Positions 1 through 6,954 of a stretch of DNA of 15,142 bases are shown piece after piece. The notes beneath the pieces were generated by a model. That model was not told the DNA's origin. It ran no database searches and saw only the letters and a program-made list of their open reading frames with translations. Position 1 is the first letter of the stretch. Each line of letters starts with the position of its first letter. The translations under genes were made by a program, and so were the position numbers. Source of the stretch: JBBDRX01 sp040905245. GTDB lineage: Bacteria > Bacteroidota > Rhodothermia > Balneolales > Balneolaceae. The DNA lies in NCBI GenBank assembly GCA_040905245.1, contig JBBDRX010000114.1:1-15142 (forward strand). Direction: 5' to 3'.

Positions 1-88
1 ATTGATCAAGGCTCACACAACGATCTGCTGATTACTCCAATCTGTTCAAAGAACGCCTCCATCACTTGCGTGACAGATTTTCAATATA

Positions 89-110
89 TGGCAATTTGCA
101 TCTATTGCCA
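89..110. repeat. Small perfect hairpin, 7-bp stem
   Basis: TGGCAAT (89-95) and ATTGCCA (104-110) form a perfect 7-bp stem with an 8-nt loop. On the minus strand it lies just after the U-rich tract, so the tract precedes it rather than follows it. On the plus strand an A-rich stretch follows. It therefore does not look like a standard terminator for either strand, but it could block 3' exonucleases or extend the structure upstream. Confidence 0.35.
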
Positions 111-248
111 AACCAAAAACAAAAATAATAGTAAACTTTCTCTTCCCCGAAAGGTGTGCAGTTCATCACGTTCAGCCAACAGGCAGATCGCACTTCACCC
201 ATCTGAATAACTTTACCAAATACTCAAAGCCGGGTTTCGGGAAGAGAA
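111..248 (-). terminator. Long-range inverted repeat plus U-rich tract after rplQ
   Basis: Read on the minus strand, TTCTCTTCCCGAAA (248-235) begins at the base right after the rplQ stop codon. It pairs with TTTCGGGGAAGAGAA (152-138), giving 14 base pairs with one bulged base. The arms enclose about 82 nt that can form a smaller stem (GGT, a three-base bulge, GTGC pairing with GCACACC) directly beside the closing stem. The 3' arm is followed by a T-rich stretch at about 137-111. I infer a 3'-end structure for the super-operon transcript, either a terminator with a large branched loop or a stem that stabilises or processes the mRNA. It is not a compact textbook terminator, because the loop is long and the U-tract is interrupted. 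Confidence 0.5.
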
Positions 249-962
249 CTATTTATCCTCTTCCTGATCTTCAGAATCCTGATTGTCAGAGGATGATTCC
301 AGCTTTTTATTCAACGCTCTCTGAACGGTGACCCGTTCGTCTTCGCCGGCAAAGAGAGTTGCTTCTTCATCGTTCATTGACTTGAGCTTCTCTTTGACTT
401 CATCCACTTTGAAATCAGCAGATGCAGGCGAAGAAGGCTCATTCGCAGAAGACACCTTCTTCTCTTTCTCATCCGATTGCCTGGCTTCTGCTTTCTCACC
501 ACTGGCAGATGCTGATGAAGCTCCAATATCAGAAGAAGAACCTTTGGATCGGCCGGCTCTTCTGGTTCTGCGTGTTTTGCCCTGTCGTTCAGCAGGGGGA
601 ACATCGTTGTAATCAACAAGCTCAATCATGGCAAGTTCTGCCGCATCACCGGAACGATATCCGAGCTTTACAACGCGGGTGTAACCACCGGGCCGGTCCT
701 TCGCTTTCGGACCGACTTCTTCAAATAGTTCTGTAACTGTGTACTTGTCATTCAACCGGGAGAACACTTCACGTCGATTGTGCGTGCTATCCACTTTTGC
801 ACGAGTTATCAGCGGCTCGACAAACCGTCTTAACTCTTTCGCTTTCGGGACAGTCGTCTGAATACGCCGTTCCTGAATCAACGCAATAGCAAGAGCCTGC
901 ATCGTTGCTTTTCGATGAGGTGCAGTTCTACCGAGCTTTCGTCCTTTAACTAAATGTCGCAT
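249..962 (-). CDS. rplQ: 50S ribosomal protein L17 with long C-terminal extension
   Basis: L17 is a large-subunit protein near the peptide exit tunnel. Residues 1 to about 118 form the normal L17 core: the start MRHLVKGRKLGR, the TAPHRKAT segment, and the region ending in AMIELVDYND. At 237 residues it is roughly twice the basic family length. The extra part is a basic linker (about 128-140), a Ser/Ala/Glu-rich low-complexity stretch (141-183), a predicted helical module (184-222) and an acidic tail (223-237). Long L17 tails are usual in Bacteroidota, so the extension is probably genuine and not a frameshift. It is the last gene of the cluster, 14 nt after rpoA, with a GAGG motif about 10 nt before the ATG. 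Confidence 0.97.
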   Translation of the reverse strand: MRHLVKGRKLGRTAPHRKATMQALAIALIQERRIQTTVPKAKELRRFVEPLITRAKVDSTHNRREVFSRLNDKYTVTELFEEVGPKAKDRPGGYTRVVKLGYRSGDAAELAMIELVDYNDVPPAERQGKTRRTRRAGRSKGSSSDIGASSASASGEKAEARQSDEKEKKVSSANEPSSPASADFKVDEVKEKLKSMNDEEATLFAGEDERVTVQRALNKKLESSSDNQDSEDQEEDK

Positions 963-976
963 GGTTTAATGCCTCG

Positions 977-1954
977 TTATTTATCCAGATACTTTGACAC
1001 GTCCATGCCAAACTGGAGATTCTTCTCTTCAATGACTTCAACAAGTTCTGCCAGTGACTTCTTTCCGAAATTGCGAAATTTCAACAATTCCTGTTCGTCT
1101 CTGGAAACCAACTCGGCAATCGTGTTGATATTTGCCGATTTCAAACAGTTGTATGCCCGTACGCTTAAATTCAGATCTTCAATACTGGTCTTCAGCAAAT
1201 TGGCAACGCGCTGCTTTTCCGCGTCGACCTCTTCCTCCTCTTGAGCAAACGGTTCTTCGATTTTTTCGGTAATGAACTTTTCAATGTGTTCCTTAAGAAT
1301 CTTACCGGCAATCGTCAACGCTTCTTTCGCATTGATAGATCCATCTGTTTCGACATACATGGTCAGCTTTTCATAGTCGGTTCTTTGGCCAACCCGAACA
1401 TTGTCCACATCAAACTGAACCTTTTTAATAGGTGTAAAGATAGCGTCAATCGCCATCAGATTTACATCATCCTCATAATCACCAGACAGCTCTTCCGAAG
1501 GAACGTAGCCTCTTCCTCTGCCGACATGGAGTTCCATCTCCAAATCTGCATCGTCAGCCAGTGTTGCAATAAGCAAGTCATTATTGAGTACTTCATACTC
1601 ACTGGTCGCATCGTCAATATCTGCCGCAGTCAATGCTCCGGATCCGCTTTTTGAAAGACGAATCACTCCACTACTCTGCTCAACCTGCTTGAAGCGAACC
1701 TGCTTCAAATTCAGAATAATTTCATAAACATCTTCCTTGACACCATCAATACTGGAGTATTCGTGATCCACACCATTGATCTTGACGGCTGTGATCGCAA
1801 TCCCAGGCAGGGACGAAAGAAGGACACGCCGAAAGGAGTTCCCGATCGTGACACCAAATCCCCGCTCAAGTGGTTGTAACACGAAAGATCCAGTACTTTC
1901 TTTGGACTCGGCTACTTCAAGGCTCTCAGGCATTTGCAAACTGTAGCTGCTCAT
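977..1954 (-). CDS. rpoA: DNA-directed RNA polymerase subunit alpha
   Basis: Alpha dimerises to nucleate RNA polymerase assembly, and its C-terminal domain contacts promoter UP elements and activators. At 325 residues it is full length. The N-terminal dimerisation domain covers about 1-235, with the typical GFGVTIGNSFRRVLLSSLPG block at 32-51. An acidic linker (QEEEEVDAE, about 238-246) follows. The C-terminal domain spans about 255-315, with the helix-hairpin-helix segment RAYNCLKSANINTIAEL and FRNFGKKSL. It sits 22 nt after rpsD, as in most alpha operons, which ties polymerase supply to ribosomal protein expression. A weak GAGA lies upstream of the ATG. Confidence 0.98.
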   Translation of the reverse strand: MSSYSLQMPESLEVAESKESTGSFVLQPLERGFGVTIGNSFRRVLLSSLPGIAITAVKINGVDHEYSSIDGVKEDVYEIILNLKQVRFKQVEQSSGVIRLSKSGSGALTAADIDDATSEYEVLNNDLLIATLADDADLEMELHVGRGRGYVPSEELSGDYEDDVNLMAIDAIFTPIKKVQFDVDNVRVGQRTDYEKLTMYVETDGSINAKEALTIAGKILKEHIEKFITEKIEEPFAQEEEEVDAEKQRVANLLKTSIEDLNLSVRAYNCLKSANINTIAELVSRDEQELLKFRNFGKKSLAELVEVIEEKNLQFGMDVSKYLDK

Positions 1955-1976
1955 AGTAATCTCGATTTAAAAATTG

Positions 1977-2582
1977 TTATTTGGAGTAGAGCTCGATAAT
2001 CAACTGCATGTTGATGTTCTCCGGAATCTCTTCCATCTCGGGATAATTCAAAAACTTCCCGGTTTTTGTTTTTTTGTCGAATTCAAGCCACTTGTACTTT
2101 CCGCTGGAACTGGACTGAACAGCATCGTTAATAATCTCAAGGTTGGACGACTTGGGACGAACCGTCACAATATCACCAACTTTCATCTGATACGATGGAA
2201 TGTTAACGATCTGACCATTCACAACGATATGCCTGTGTGCAATCAGCTGTCTTGCTTGTCTTCTTGATTGAGCAAGTCCCATGCGAAACACCGTATTATC
2301 GAGACGAGCTTCCAGATACTTCAGAAAAACTTCGTTGGTTGCCTCGGTTTTGGCCTCCGCTTTCTTGAAAAGATTACGAAACTGCTTTTCAAGAAGGCCA
2401 TAAGTGTACTTTGCCTTCTGCTTCTCTTCCAGCTGAATTGCATATTCGGATTTTCGGGTAAATCTTGATCGTCCGTGTTCACCCGGTCCGTATGGTTTCC
2501 GCTCCAGTGCTTTACTGGGGCCAAAAATCGGTTCTTTGAATCTTCGCGCTTTTTTCTGCTTCGGTCCTCTGTATCTTGCCAT
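1977..2582 (-). CDS. rpsD: 30S ribosomal protein S4
   Basis: S4 is a primary 16S rRNA binder that nucleates assembly of the 30S body and helps keep decoding accurate. It is 201 residues long. The N-terminal arm starts MARYRGPKQKKARRF, and an S4 RNA-binding domain begins near residue 92 (ARLDNTVFRMGLAQSRRQAR). The C-terminal segment NMQLIIELYSK is of Bacteroidota type. There is no cysteine anywhere, so this is the zinc-free form; zinc-binding S4 proteins carry four N-terminal cysteines. In other bacteria S4 represses the alpha operon by binding its leader near rpsM. Here the gap before rpsM is only 16 nt, leaving no room for a separate leader. A strong AAGGAG ribosome binding site precedes the start. 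Confidence 0.98.
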   Translation of the reverse strand: MARYRGPKQKKARRFKEPIFGPSKALERKPYGPGEHGRSRFTRKSEYAIQLEEKQKAKYTYGLLEKQFRNLFKKAEAKTEATNEVFLKYLEARLDNTVFRMGLAQSRRQARQLIAHRHIVVNGQIVNIPSYQMKVGDIVTVRPKSSNLEIINDAVQSSSSGKYKWLEFDKKTKTGKFLNYPEMEEIPENINMQLIIELYSK

Positions 2583-2590
2583 CTATCTAT

Positions 2591-2596
2591 CTCCTT
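2591..2596 (-). promoter_or_regulatory. Strong Shine-Dalgarno of rpsD
   Basis: AAGGAG on the minus strand lies 8 nt before the rpsD ATG. It is embedded in a short ATAG-type tandem repeat (GATAGATAGATGG) that runs into the start codon. Several neighbouring genes have no such motif. Confidence 0.75.
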
Positions 2597-2601
2597 ATCT
2601 A

Positions 2602-3021
2602 TTAAACTCTGCGTCGTTTCGGAGGCCGGCAGCCATTATGCGGAATCGGAGTCCGATCCTTGATAATATTCACATCCAGTCCACTGCTTGCCAATGCTCG
2701 AATAGCCGCTTCACGACCACTACCCGGGCCTTTTACATATACATCTACATTTCGGAGCCCCATTTCGTAAGCAGCTGTGGCAGCTGTCTCGGAACTGACC
2801 TGAGCTGCATAAGGAGTGTTCTTCCGGGATCCTTTGAATCCTTCTTTTCCCGCAGAAGACCAGGAGAGTACATTTCCGCTGGAATCAGTTATGGTGACAA
2901 TTACATTATTAAATGTGGCTTTGATAAAAGCCATCCCATTGGAGTCGGCAATCTGCTTCCGCTTTTTCCGTCTTGCCGTGGCTTTGTCGCCTCCTTTTGG
3001 TTTTCTCTGTTTTTTAGCCAT
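2602..3021 (-). CDS. rpsK: 30S ribosomal protein S11
   Basis: S11 lies on the 30S platform, contacts 16S rRNA near the mRNA exit (E-site) path and takes part in mRNA selection. It is 139 residues long. A basic N-terminal extension (1-23, rich in Lys and Arg) is followed by the conserved fold from FIKATFNNVIVTITD to GPGSGREAAIRAL. The invariant C-terminus is DRTPIPHNGCRPPKRRRV (122-139). The length is slightly over the usual 127-130 because of the basic start. It lies 18 nt after rpsM and 19 nt before rpsD, in the standard alpha-operon order. I see no Shine-Dalgarno motif before its ATG. Confidence 0.98.
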   Translation of the reverse strand: MAKKQRKPKGGDKATARRKKRKQIADSNGMAFIKATFNNVIVTITDSSGNVLSWSSAGKEGFKGSRKNTPYAAQVSSETAATAAYEMGLRNVDVYVKGPGSGREAAIRALASSGLDVNIIKDRTPIPHNGCRPPKRRRV

Positions 3022-3039
3022 GGATTCTGATCTGTTAGA

Positions 3040-3420
3040 TTATTTTCTGGGAGCTGCCTTTTTGCCAGCAACTGTTCGGCGTTTACCCTTTCGGGTTCTC
3101 GCATTTGTCTGAGTTTTTTGACCCCGGACCGGCAACCCTCGTCTGTGACGAACACCCCGATATGTTCCGGTTTCGATCAATCGGCGTATATTTCCATTAA
3201 CCTCCGTGCGAAGAGCTCCTTCCACCTTGTATTCATTATCGATAATGGTACGAAGCTCACTGACTTGATCATCGGTCCACTCTTCTACTTTGGCAGAGCG
3301 ATCAATTCCAGCACGATCCAGAATATTCTGAGCCGTTTTTTTACCAATCCCGAAAATATACGTAAGGCTGATCTCGCCACGCTTTTTCCTTGGTAGATCT
3401 ATTCCAGCAATTCTTGCCAT
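3040..3420 (-). CDS. rpsM: 30S ribosomal protein S13
   Basis: S13 sits in the 30S head, bridges to the large subunit (L5 and 23S rRNA helix 38) and contacts the P-site tRNA through its tail. It is 126 residues long. It starts MARIAGIDLPRKKR and has a helix-two-turn-helix region with GIGKKTAQNIL near 24-34. The signature HRRGLPVRGQKTQTNARTRK spans about 92-111 and is followed by a lysine/arginine-rich tail. It is the first ribosomal protein gene after rpmJ in the alpha block. Its ribosome binding site is weak (AGGA about 11 nt upstream). Confidence 0.98.
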   Translation of the reverse strand: MARIAGIDLPRKKRGEISLTYIFGIGKKTAQNILDRAGIDRSAKVEEWTDDQVSELRTIIDNEYKVEGALRTEVNGNIRRLIETGTYRGVRHRRGLPVRGQKTQTNARTRKGKRRTVAGKKAAPRK

Positions 3421-3436
3421 AATACGTTCGTCCTGT

Positions 3437-3553
3437 TTAGCCCTGTCGTTGTTTATGTCTCGGATTCTTCTTGTTGATCACGTAAAGGCGACCTTTACGT
3501 CTCACAATTTTATCATCCGAGCTTCTCTTTTTTACTGATGATCTGGTCTTCAT
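3437..3553 (-). CDS. rpmJ: 50S ribosomal protein L36, zinc-free form
   Basis: L36 is a tiny 23S rRNA-binding protein of the large subunit. I translated it directly. It is 38 residues long, starts MKTRSSVKKRSSDDKIVRRK and ends GRLYVINKKNPRHKQRQG. The length and the KIVRRKGRLYVI and KQRQG motifs fit the family. The zinc-ligand cysteines of the usual form are all absent (aspartate at position 14, asparagine at 27), so this is the cysteine-minus variant common in Bacteroidota and in zinc-independent paralogs elsewhere. The infA-rpmJ-rpsM order is standard. The 35-nt gap after infA is the largest between any two genes here. An AGGA motif lies about 8 nt before the ATG. Confidence 0.96.
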   Translation of the reverse strand: MKTRSSVKKRSSDDKIVRRKGRLYVINKKNPRHKQRQG

Positions 3554-3588
3554 AACGTAATCCTGGTGGTTCTTCTTAATCGTAAATT

Positions 3589-3807
3589 TTACTTGTATCG
3601 ATACGTAATTCGTCCTTTGGAGAGGTCGTAAGGAGACATTTCTACCTGCACTCTGTCACCGGGTAGAATTTTAATGTAATACATTCTCATCTTTCCGGAA
3701 ACATGTGCCAGGATCTCATGACCATTATCCAGCTCTACCCGAAACTGCGCATTGGGCAGCGCTTCAATAATTTCTCCATCCTGTTTGATTGGCTCCTGTT
3801 TAGCCAT
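3589..3807 (-). CDS. infA: Translation initiation factor IF-1
   Basis: IF-1 binds the A site of the 30S subunit and cooperates with IF-2 and IF-3 during initiation. It is 72 residues long, the standard size. It is a single S1-like OB fold from DGEIIEALPNAQFRVELDNG through HVSGKMRMYYIKILPGDRV to the ending KGRITYRYK. The first 8 bases (ATGGCTAA) overlap the end of map, whose TAA stop lies inside them, so translation is probably coupled to map. The AGGT just before the ATG is too close for a normal Shine-Dalgarno, which also favours coupling. Confidence 0.98.
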   Translation of the reverse strand: MAKQEPIKQDGEIIEALPNAQFRVELDNGHEILAHVSGKMRMYYIKILPGDRVQVEMSPYDLSKGRITYRYK

Positions 3808-4609
3808 ACCTGGTATCTATAATTTCGTTTTTTGTGATCTCGGTAATATAATCAAATGTACTTAGAATTTCAGCCTCTCCTTCACGCACTACTATATCGT
3901 GCTCATAATGGGCCGCAAGACTTGAATCCGCTGTAACGACAGTCCAACCATCTTCAAGTGTTCGGACTTTCCAGCTGCCCATGGTAATCATCGGTTCAAT
4001 TGCGAGCGTCATTCCACTCCTGAGTCTCTTGCCACGTCCCTTCTTCCCAAAATTGGGAATACTGGGATCCTCATGTAACCGTTTGCCAAGTCCATGACCC
4101 ACAAGCTCCCGGACAACACCGTAACCGGGCTCCTCACAATATTCCTGTATGGCATGAGAGATGTCACCGACTTTTTGTCCATGAACAGCCTTTTCAATTC
4201 CCTTGTAGAGAGACATCAAAGTTGTTCTCAATAACTTCTTTGTGTCTTCATCACAATCACCAACCATAAAGGTATATGCATGATCCCCGAAATATCCATC
4301 GAGTTCAACCCCGCAGTCGATTGAAACAATATCCCCTTCCTGCAAAACTCTTGTTCCCGGAATACCGTGAACCACTTCTTCATTTACTGATATACACAGT
4401 GTTGCGGGAAACGAGTTTGACGGCCCGCCATAACCTTTGAAAGCAGAACGAGCATTGTGTTTACGGATGAACTCTTCAGCGATCTGGTCCAGCTTCCCTG
4501 TGGTTACATCCGGTTCAATATATTTTGCTACTTCGGCAAGTGTTCGGGAGACCAGCTGTGCAGATCTCCTCATTTTTTTTATCTCAGAGTCACTCTTCAA
4601 ATAGACCAT
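3800..4609 (-). CDS. map: Methionine aminopeptidase type I
   Basis: This enzyme removes the initiator methionine from nascent proteins at the ribosome. It is 269 residues long with the pita-bread fold of type I enzymes. The five metal ligands are all visible by motif: D98 and D109 (DCGVELDGYFGDHAYTF), H172 (GHGLGKRLHEDPSIPN), E205 (AIEPM) and E236 (YEHDIVV). The substrate-binding histidine is H81 in EVVHGIPG. There is no N-terminal zinc-finger extension. The ATG overlaps the secY stop by one base (TGATG), so translation should be coupled to secY. Its place between secY and infA, without adk, is common in this group. Confidence 0.98.
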   Translation of the reverse strand: MVYLKSDSEIKKMRRSAQLVSRTLAEVAKYIEPDVTTGKLDQIAEEFIRKHNARSAFKGYGGPSNSFPATLCISVNEEVVHGIPGTRVLQEGDIVSIDCGVELDGYFGDHAYTFMVGDCDEDTKKLLRTTLMSLYKGIEKAVHGQKVGDISHAIQEYCEEPGYGVVRELVGHGLGKRLHEDPSIPNFGKKGRGKRLRSGMTLAIEPMITMGSWKVRTLEDGWTVVTADSSLAAHYEHDIVVREGEAEILSTFDYITEITKNEIIDTRYG

Positions 4610-5916
4610 CAGGCTCGTCTACGCCCCTTGATTTTGCCTGTTTTCATAAATCCATCATAATGACGCATCATCAGATGACTTTCAATCTGCTGGAGTGTAT
4701 CAATTGCCACCCCAACAATAATCAACAGACTGGTTCCTCCATAAAACATTGCAAAACCGGGTGTAACACCCATTCTTGCTACAATTGCTGGTAAAATGGC
4801 AATGAATGAGAGAAAAATCGATCCCGGAAGCGTAATTCGAGTCAAAATGTTGTCAATAAAATCGACGGTCTGCTTTCCTGGCCGGACTCCAGGGATAAAC
4901 CCGCCCTGCCGCTTCATCGTATCGGCCATTTCTTTCGGATTTACAGCAATTGCCGTATAGAAAAACGTGAAGAACATACAGACAAAGAAGAATACGATTG
5001 AGTAGGTCACCCCTGTAAAATCACTTGACCAGGCAGTCAACATCTGAACGGTCTGACTTTCAGGAAAAAAGGTGCCGATCGTACTCGGTATAAACATGAT
5101 CGATTGGGCAAAGATAATCGGCATTACACCTGCAGCATTAATTCGTAGCGGTAAATATTGGGTTGTTCCACCATATACTTTCCGGCCCACAACTCTTTTC
5201 GCGTACTGGACAGGAATTTTCCGTGTCCCTTGAACCAGCAGAATACACGTTGTTATTACAAGTACAAGTGCCCCCAATTCAATAAGAAGGATAATAGCAT
5301 TCGGCGTCGTATTAATTTCATTCAGAAGATTCGTTGGAAGAGCTGCAATAATTCCAATCATAATCAGAATAGAGATTCCATTGCCAATTCCTCTGTCTGT
5401 AATTCGTTCACCAAGCCACATAACAAATGTCGTCCCTGCCGTCAAAACAATAATAGAGGTCAAAATAAATGCGGTATTGCTGACAACAATGGCCTGTGGA
5501 GTCGTCGAAATCAAGTTAATTGCAAATCCGATAGACTGGACTGCTGTAATCCCCACCGTTCCGTATCGGGTTAGCCGATTGATCTTTCTGCGCCCCTCTT
5601 CTCCTTCTCTTTGAAGCTTCTGAAAATAAGGGACTGTGGCTCCCATTAACTGAATAATAATGGCCGCCGTGATGTAGGGCATAATTCCCAGAGCAAAAAC
5701 TCCAGCTCTGGAAAAAGCGCCACCGACAAACATGTCCAGGAGCCCCAGAATGTTTGAAGCGTCTCCTGTTCCCGCAGCCAGCTGAGAAGCATCCACACCC
5801 GGCATGGTCACAAACGTTCCGATTCGGTAAACCATCAGAGCTCCAACGACATACAAAATACGTTCGCGGAGATCCTGGATCTTGAAAATATTTCGAAAGT
5901 TGTCTAATACGCTCAT
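4609..5916 (-). CDS. secY: Protein translocase subunit SecY
   Basis: SecY is the channel of the Sec translocon. It passes unfolded proteins across, or into, the inner membrane with SecE, SecG and SecA. It is 435 residues long with about ten hydrophobic segments, near 20-38, 72-92, 118-136, 147-166, 180-196, 207-228, 262-280, 305-324, 362-384 and 392-408. Signatures seen are GERITDRGIGNGIS (169-182), the cytosolic ribosome/SecA loop TRKIPVQYAKR (231-241) and NPKEMADTMKRQGGFIPG (326-343). The basic C-terminus KGRRRA is typical. It follows rplO by 24 nt, as in most spc operons. No Shine-Dalgarno motif is visible before its ATG. Confidence 0.98.
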   Translation of the reverse strand: MSVLDNFRNIFKIQDLRERILYVVGALMVYRIGTFVTMPGVDASQLAAGTGDASNILGLLDMFVGGAFSRAGVFALGIMPYITAAIIIQLMGATVPYFQKLQREGEEGRRKINRLTRYGTVGITAVQSIGFAINLISTTPQAIVVSNTAFILTSIIVLTAGTTFVMWLGERITDRGIGNGISILIMIGIIAALPTNLLNEINTTPNAIILLIELGALVLVITTCILLVQGTRKIPVQYAKRVVGRKVYGGTTQYLPLRINAAGVMPIIFAQSIMFIPSTIGTFFPESQTVQMLTAWSSDFTGVTYSIVFFFVCMFFTFFYTAIAVNPKEMADTMKRQGGFIPGVRPGKQTVDFIDNILTRITLPGSIFLSFIAILPAIVARMGVTPGFAMFYGGTSLLIIVGVAIDTLQQIESHLMMRHYDGFMKTGKIKGRRRA

Positions 5917-5940
5917 CAGGAGAAATCGGGTCAGTCAGTC

Positions 5941-6393
5941 CTAGTTAATTTCAGTAATCTTGCCGCCGGCAGCTTCAACCTTTTCTTTGGCACTCTTACT
6001 GCTCGCATGTACTTCAATATCCACTTTGCTCTTAATCTCCCCGCTCCCGAGAAGTTTCACCAGGTCTCCCTTGTTGGCAAGTCCCTGAGAGATCAAATCG
6101 TCAAGCGTGATTTTTTCAGACAGACGACCGGATTCTAGATAATCCTGGATCTGGGAAATATTCACAGACTGATACTCTGTCCGGAACCGGTTTTTAAAAC
6201 CGAACTTGGGAATTCGTCTTTGAAGAGGCATTTGTCCCCCTTCAAACCAACGCTTCACCTTACTTCCGCTCCGTGAGTTTTGTCCATTATGGCCTCGACC
6301 GGACTGTTCTCCTCTTCCGGATCCCTGTCCTCGACCAACACGCTTTCGACTCTTTTTGTTCTGAGCCGGGGCTTCCAATTCATGCAGATTCAT
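5941..6393 (-). CDS. rplO: 50S ribosomal protein L15
   Basis: L15 is a late-assembling 23S rRNA-binding protein. It is 150 residues long. It starts MNLHELEAPAQNKKSRKRVG, then has a long glycine- and arginine-rich arm (about 18-55: GRGQGSGRGEQSGRGHNGQ) and the motif FEGGQMPLQRRIPKFGF. A compact C-terminal domain follows. It comes only 21 nt after rpsE. In the usual spc order rpmD (L30) would lie between them, and that space is empty here. An AGAGG motif lies upstream of the ATG. Confidence 0.98.
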   Translation of the reverse strand: MNLHELEAPAQNKKSRKRVGRGQGSGRGEQSGRGHNGQNSRSGSKVKRWFEGGQMPLQRRIPKFGFKNRFRTEYQSVNISQIQDYLESGRLSEKITLDDLISQGLANKGDLVKLLGSGEIKSKVDIEVHASSKSAKEKVEAAGGKITEIN

Positions 6394-6414
6394 AATATTG
6401 CCTCTGTTCTTTAC

Positions 6415-6939
6415 TTATCCTTCAAATACTTTTTTAATGCTGATGCCACGTCTTTGTGCCACCTCTACCGGATCCGTCAGTTGCTGCAACGCAGTATAGG
6501 CAGCTTTGACCATGTTGTGCGGATTGGAGGACCCAATCGACTTGGACAGAATATTTTCAATTCCCGAAACATCGAGAAGGGCCTTCACGGCACCACCGGC
6601 AATTACCCCGGTACCTCTTGAGGCAGGACGTAAAACAACTTTGCCAGCTCCGGCTTTCCCCTCTACATCATGATAGATACTCCCGGAACTGGTAATCGGA
6701 ATACGAATGAGGTTTTTCTTGGCGTCATCAAACCCTTTTTGAATTGCATCAGCAACTTCGTTTGCCTTTCCAAGGCCGTGTCCTACCACTCCTTCTCCAT
6801 TTCCTACCACGACGATAGCATTAAATCCAAACCGACGTCCCCCCTTTACTACTTTGGAGACCCGGTTGATGTGTACGAGCTTCTCCTCAAGATTGAGATT
6901 CGCTGCAGGAATGTTATATTTTCTTCTGATTTTAGGCAT
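6415..6939 (-). CDS. rpsE: 30S ribosomal protein S5
   Basis: S5 lies at the mRNA entry channel of the 30S subunit and, with S4, affects decoding accuracy and helicase activity. It is 174 residues long. The N-terminal double-stranded-RNA-binding-like domain has INRVSKVVKGGRRFGFNAIV (24-43). The C-terminal domain carries the LRPASRGTGVIAGGAVKALL block. Both the KGGRRF and PASRGTGVIAGG signatures are intact. It follows rplR by 15 nt. No Shine-Dalgarno is visible upstream of its ATG. Confidence 0.98.
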   Translation of the reverse strand: MPKIRRKYNIPAANLNLEEKLVHINRVSKVVKGGRRFGFNAIVVVGNGEGVVGHGLGKANEVADAIQKGFDDAKKNLIRIPITSSGSIYHDVEGKAGAGKVVLRPASRGTGVIAGGAVKALLDVSGIENILSKSIGSSNPHNMVKAAYTALQQLTDPVEVAQRRGISIKKVFEG

Positions 6940-6954
6940 AGTCTTTGTTGAATT

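Larger units (their letters stand above)
1..248. other. Non-coding region downstream of rplQ
   Basis: This is the only long gene-free stretch. I see no convincing reading frame, tRNA or repeat family in it. It holds two inverted repeats (listed separately) and a T-rich tract on the minus strand at about 111-137. Positions 1-80 show nothing I can assign. The gene that follows, on either strand, lies outside the window. Confidence 0.6.

Noticed and set aside
6..62. An 18-codon minus-strand reading frame starting ATGGAGGCG
   Set aside because: Too short to support, and no family resemblance. A leader peptide for a gene left of the window cannot be excluded but nothing points to it.
81..112. A possible Bacteroidota-type promoter on the minus strand (TTTG, 20 nt, TATATTGA)
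   Set aside because: The -7 element matches only partly, the spacer is itself the 7-bp hairpin, and no gene start follows inside the window.
88..210. A 40-codon plus-strand reading frame in the region downstream of rplQ
   Set aside because: It has no ribosome binding site and no recognisable motif, its composition looks random, and it crosses both inverted repeats. Best read as chance.
2536..3030. Long plus-strand reading frames opposite the ribosomal genes, such as this one of 164 codons and another of 193 codons at 9318-9899
   Set aside because: They lie antisense to strongly conserved ribosomal genes, which explain the sequence fully, and their translations look like no known protein. 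They are shadows of the real coding frame.
3554..3588. The 35-nt gap between infA and rpmJ as an internal promoter or attenuator
   Set aside because: It is the longest gap between genes but shows no hairpin with a U-tract and no convincing promoter elements.
5917..5940. A GACTGACTGACC tandem repeat between rplO and secY
   Set aside because: Only about three units in a 24-nt gap, with no structure. Probably chance.
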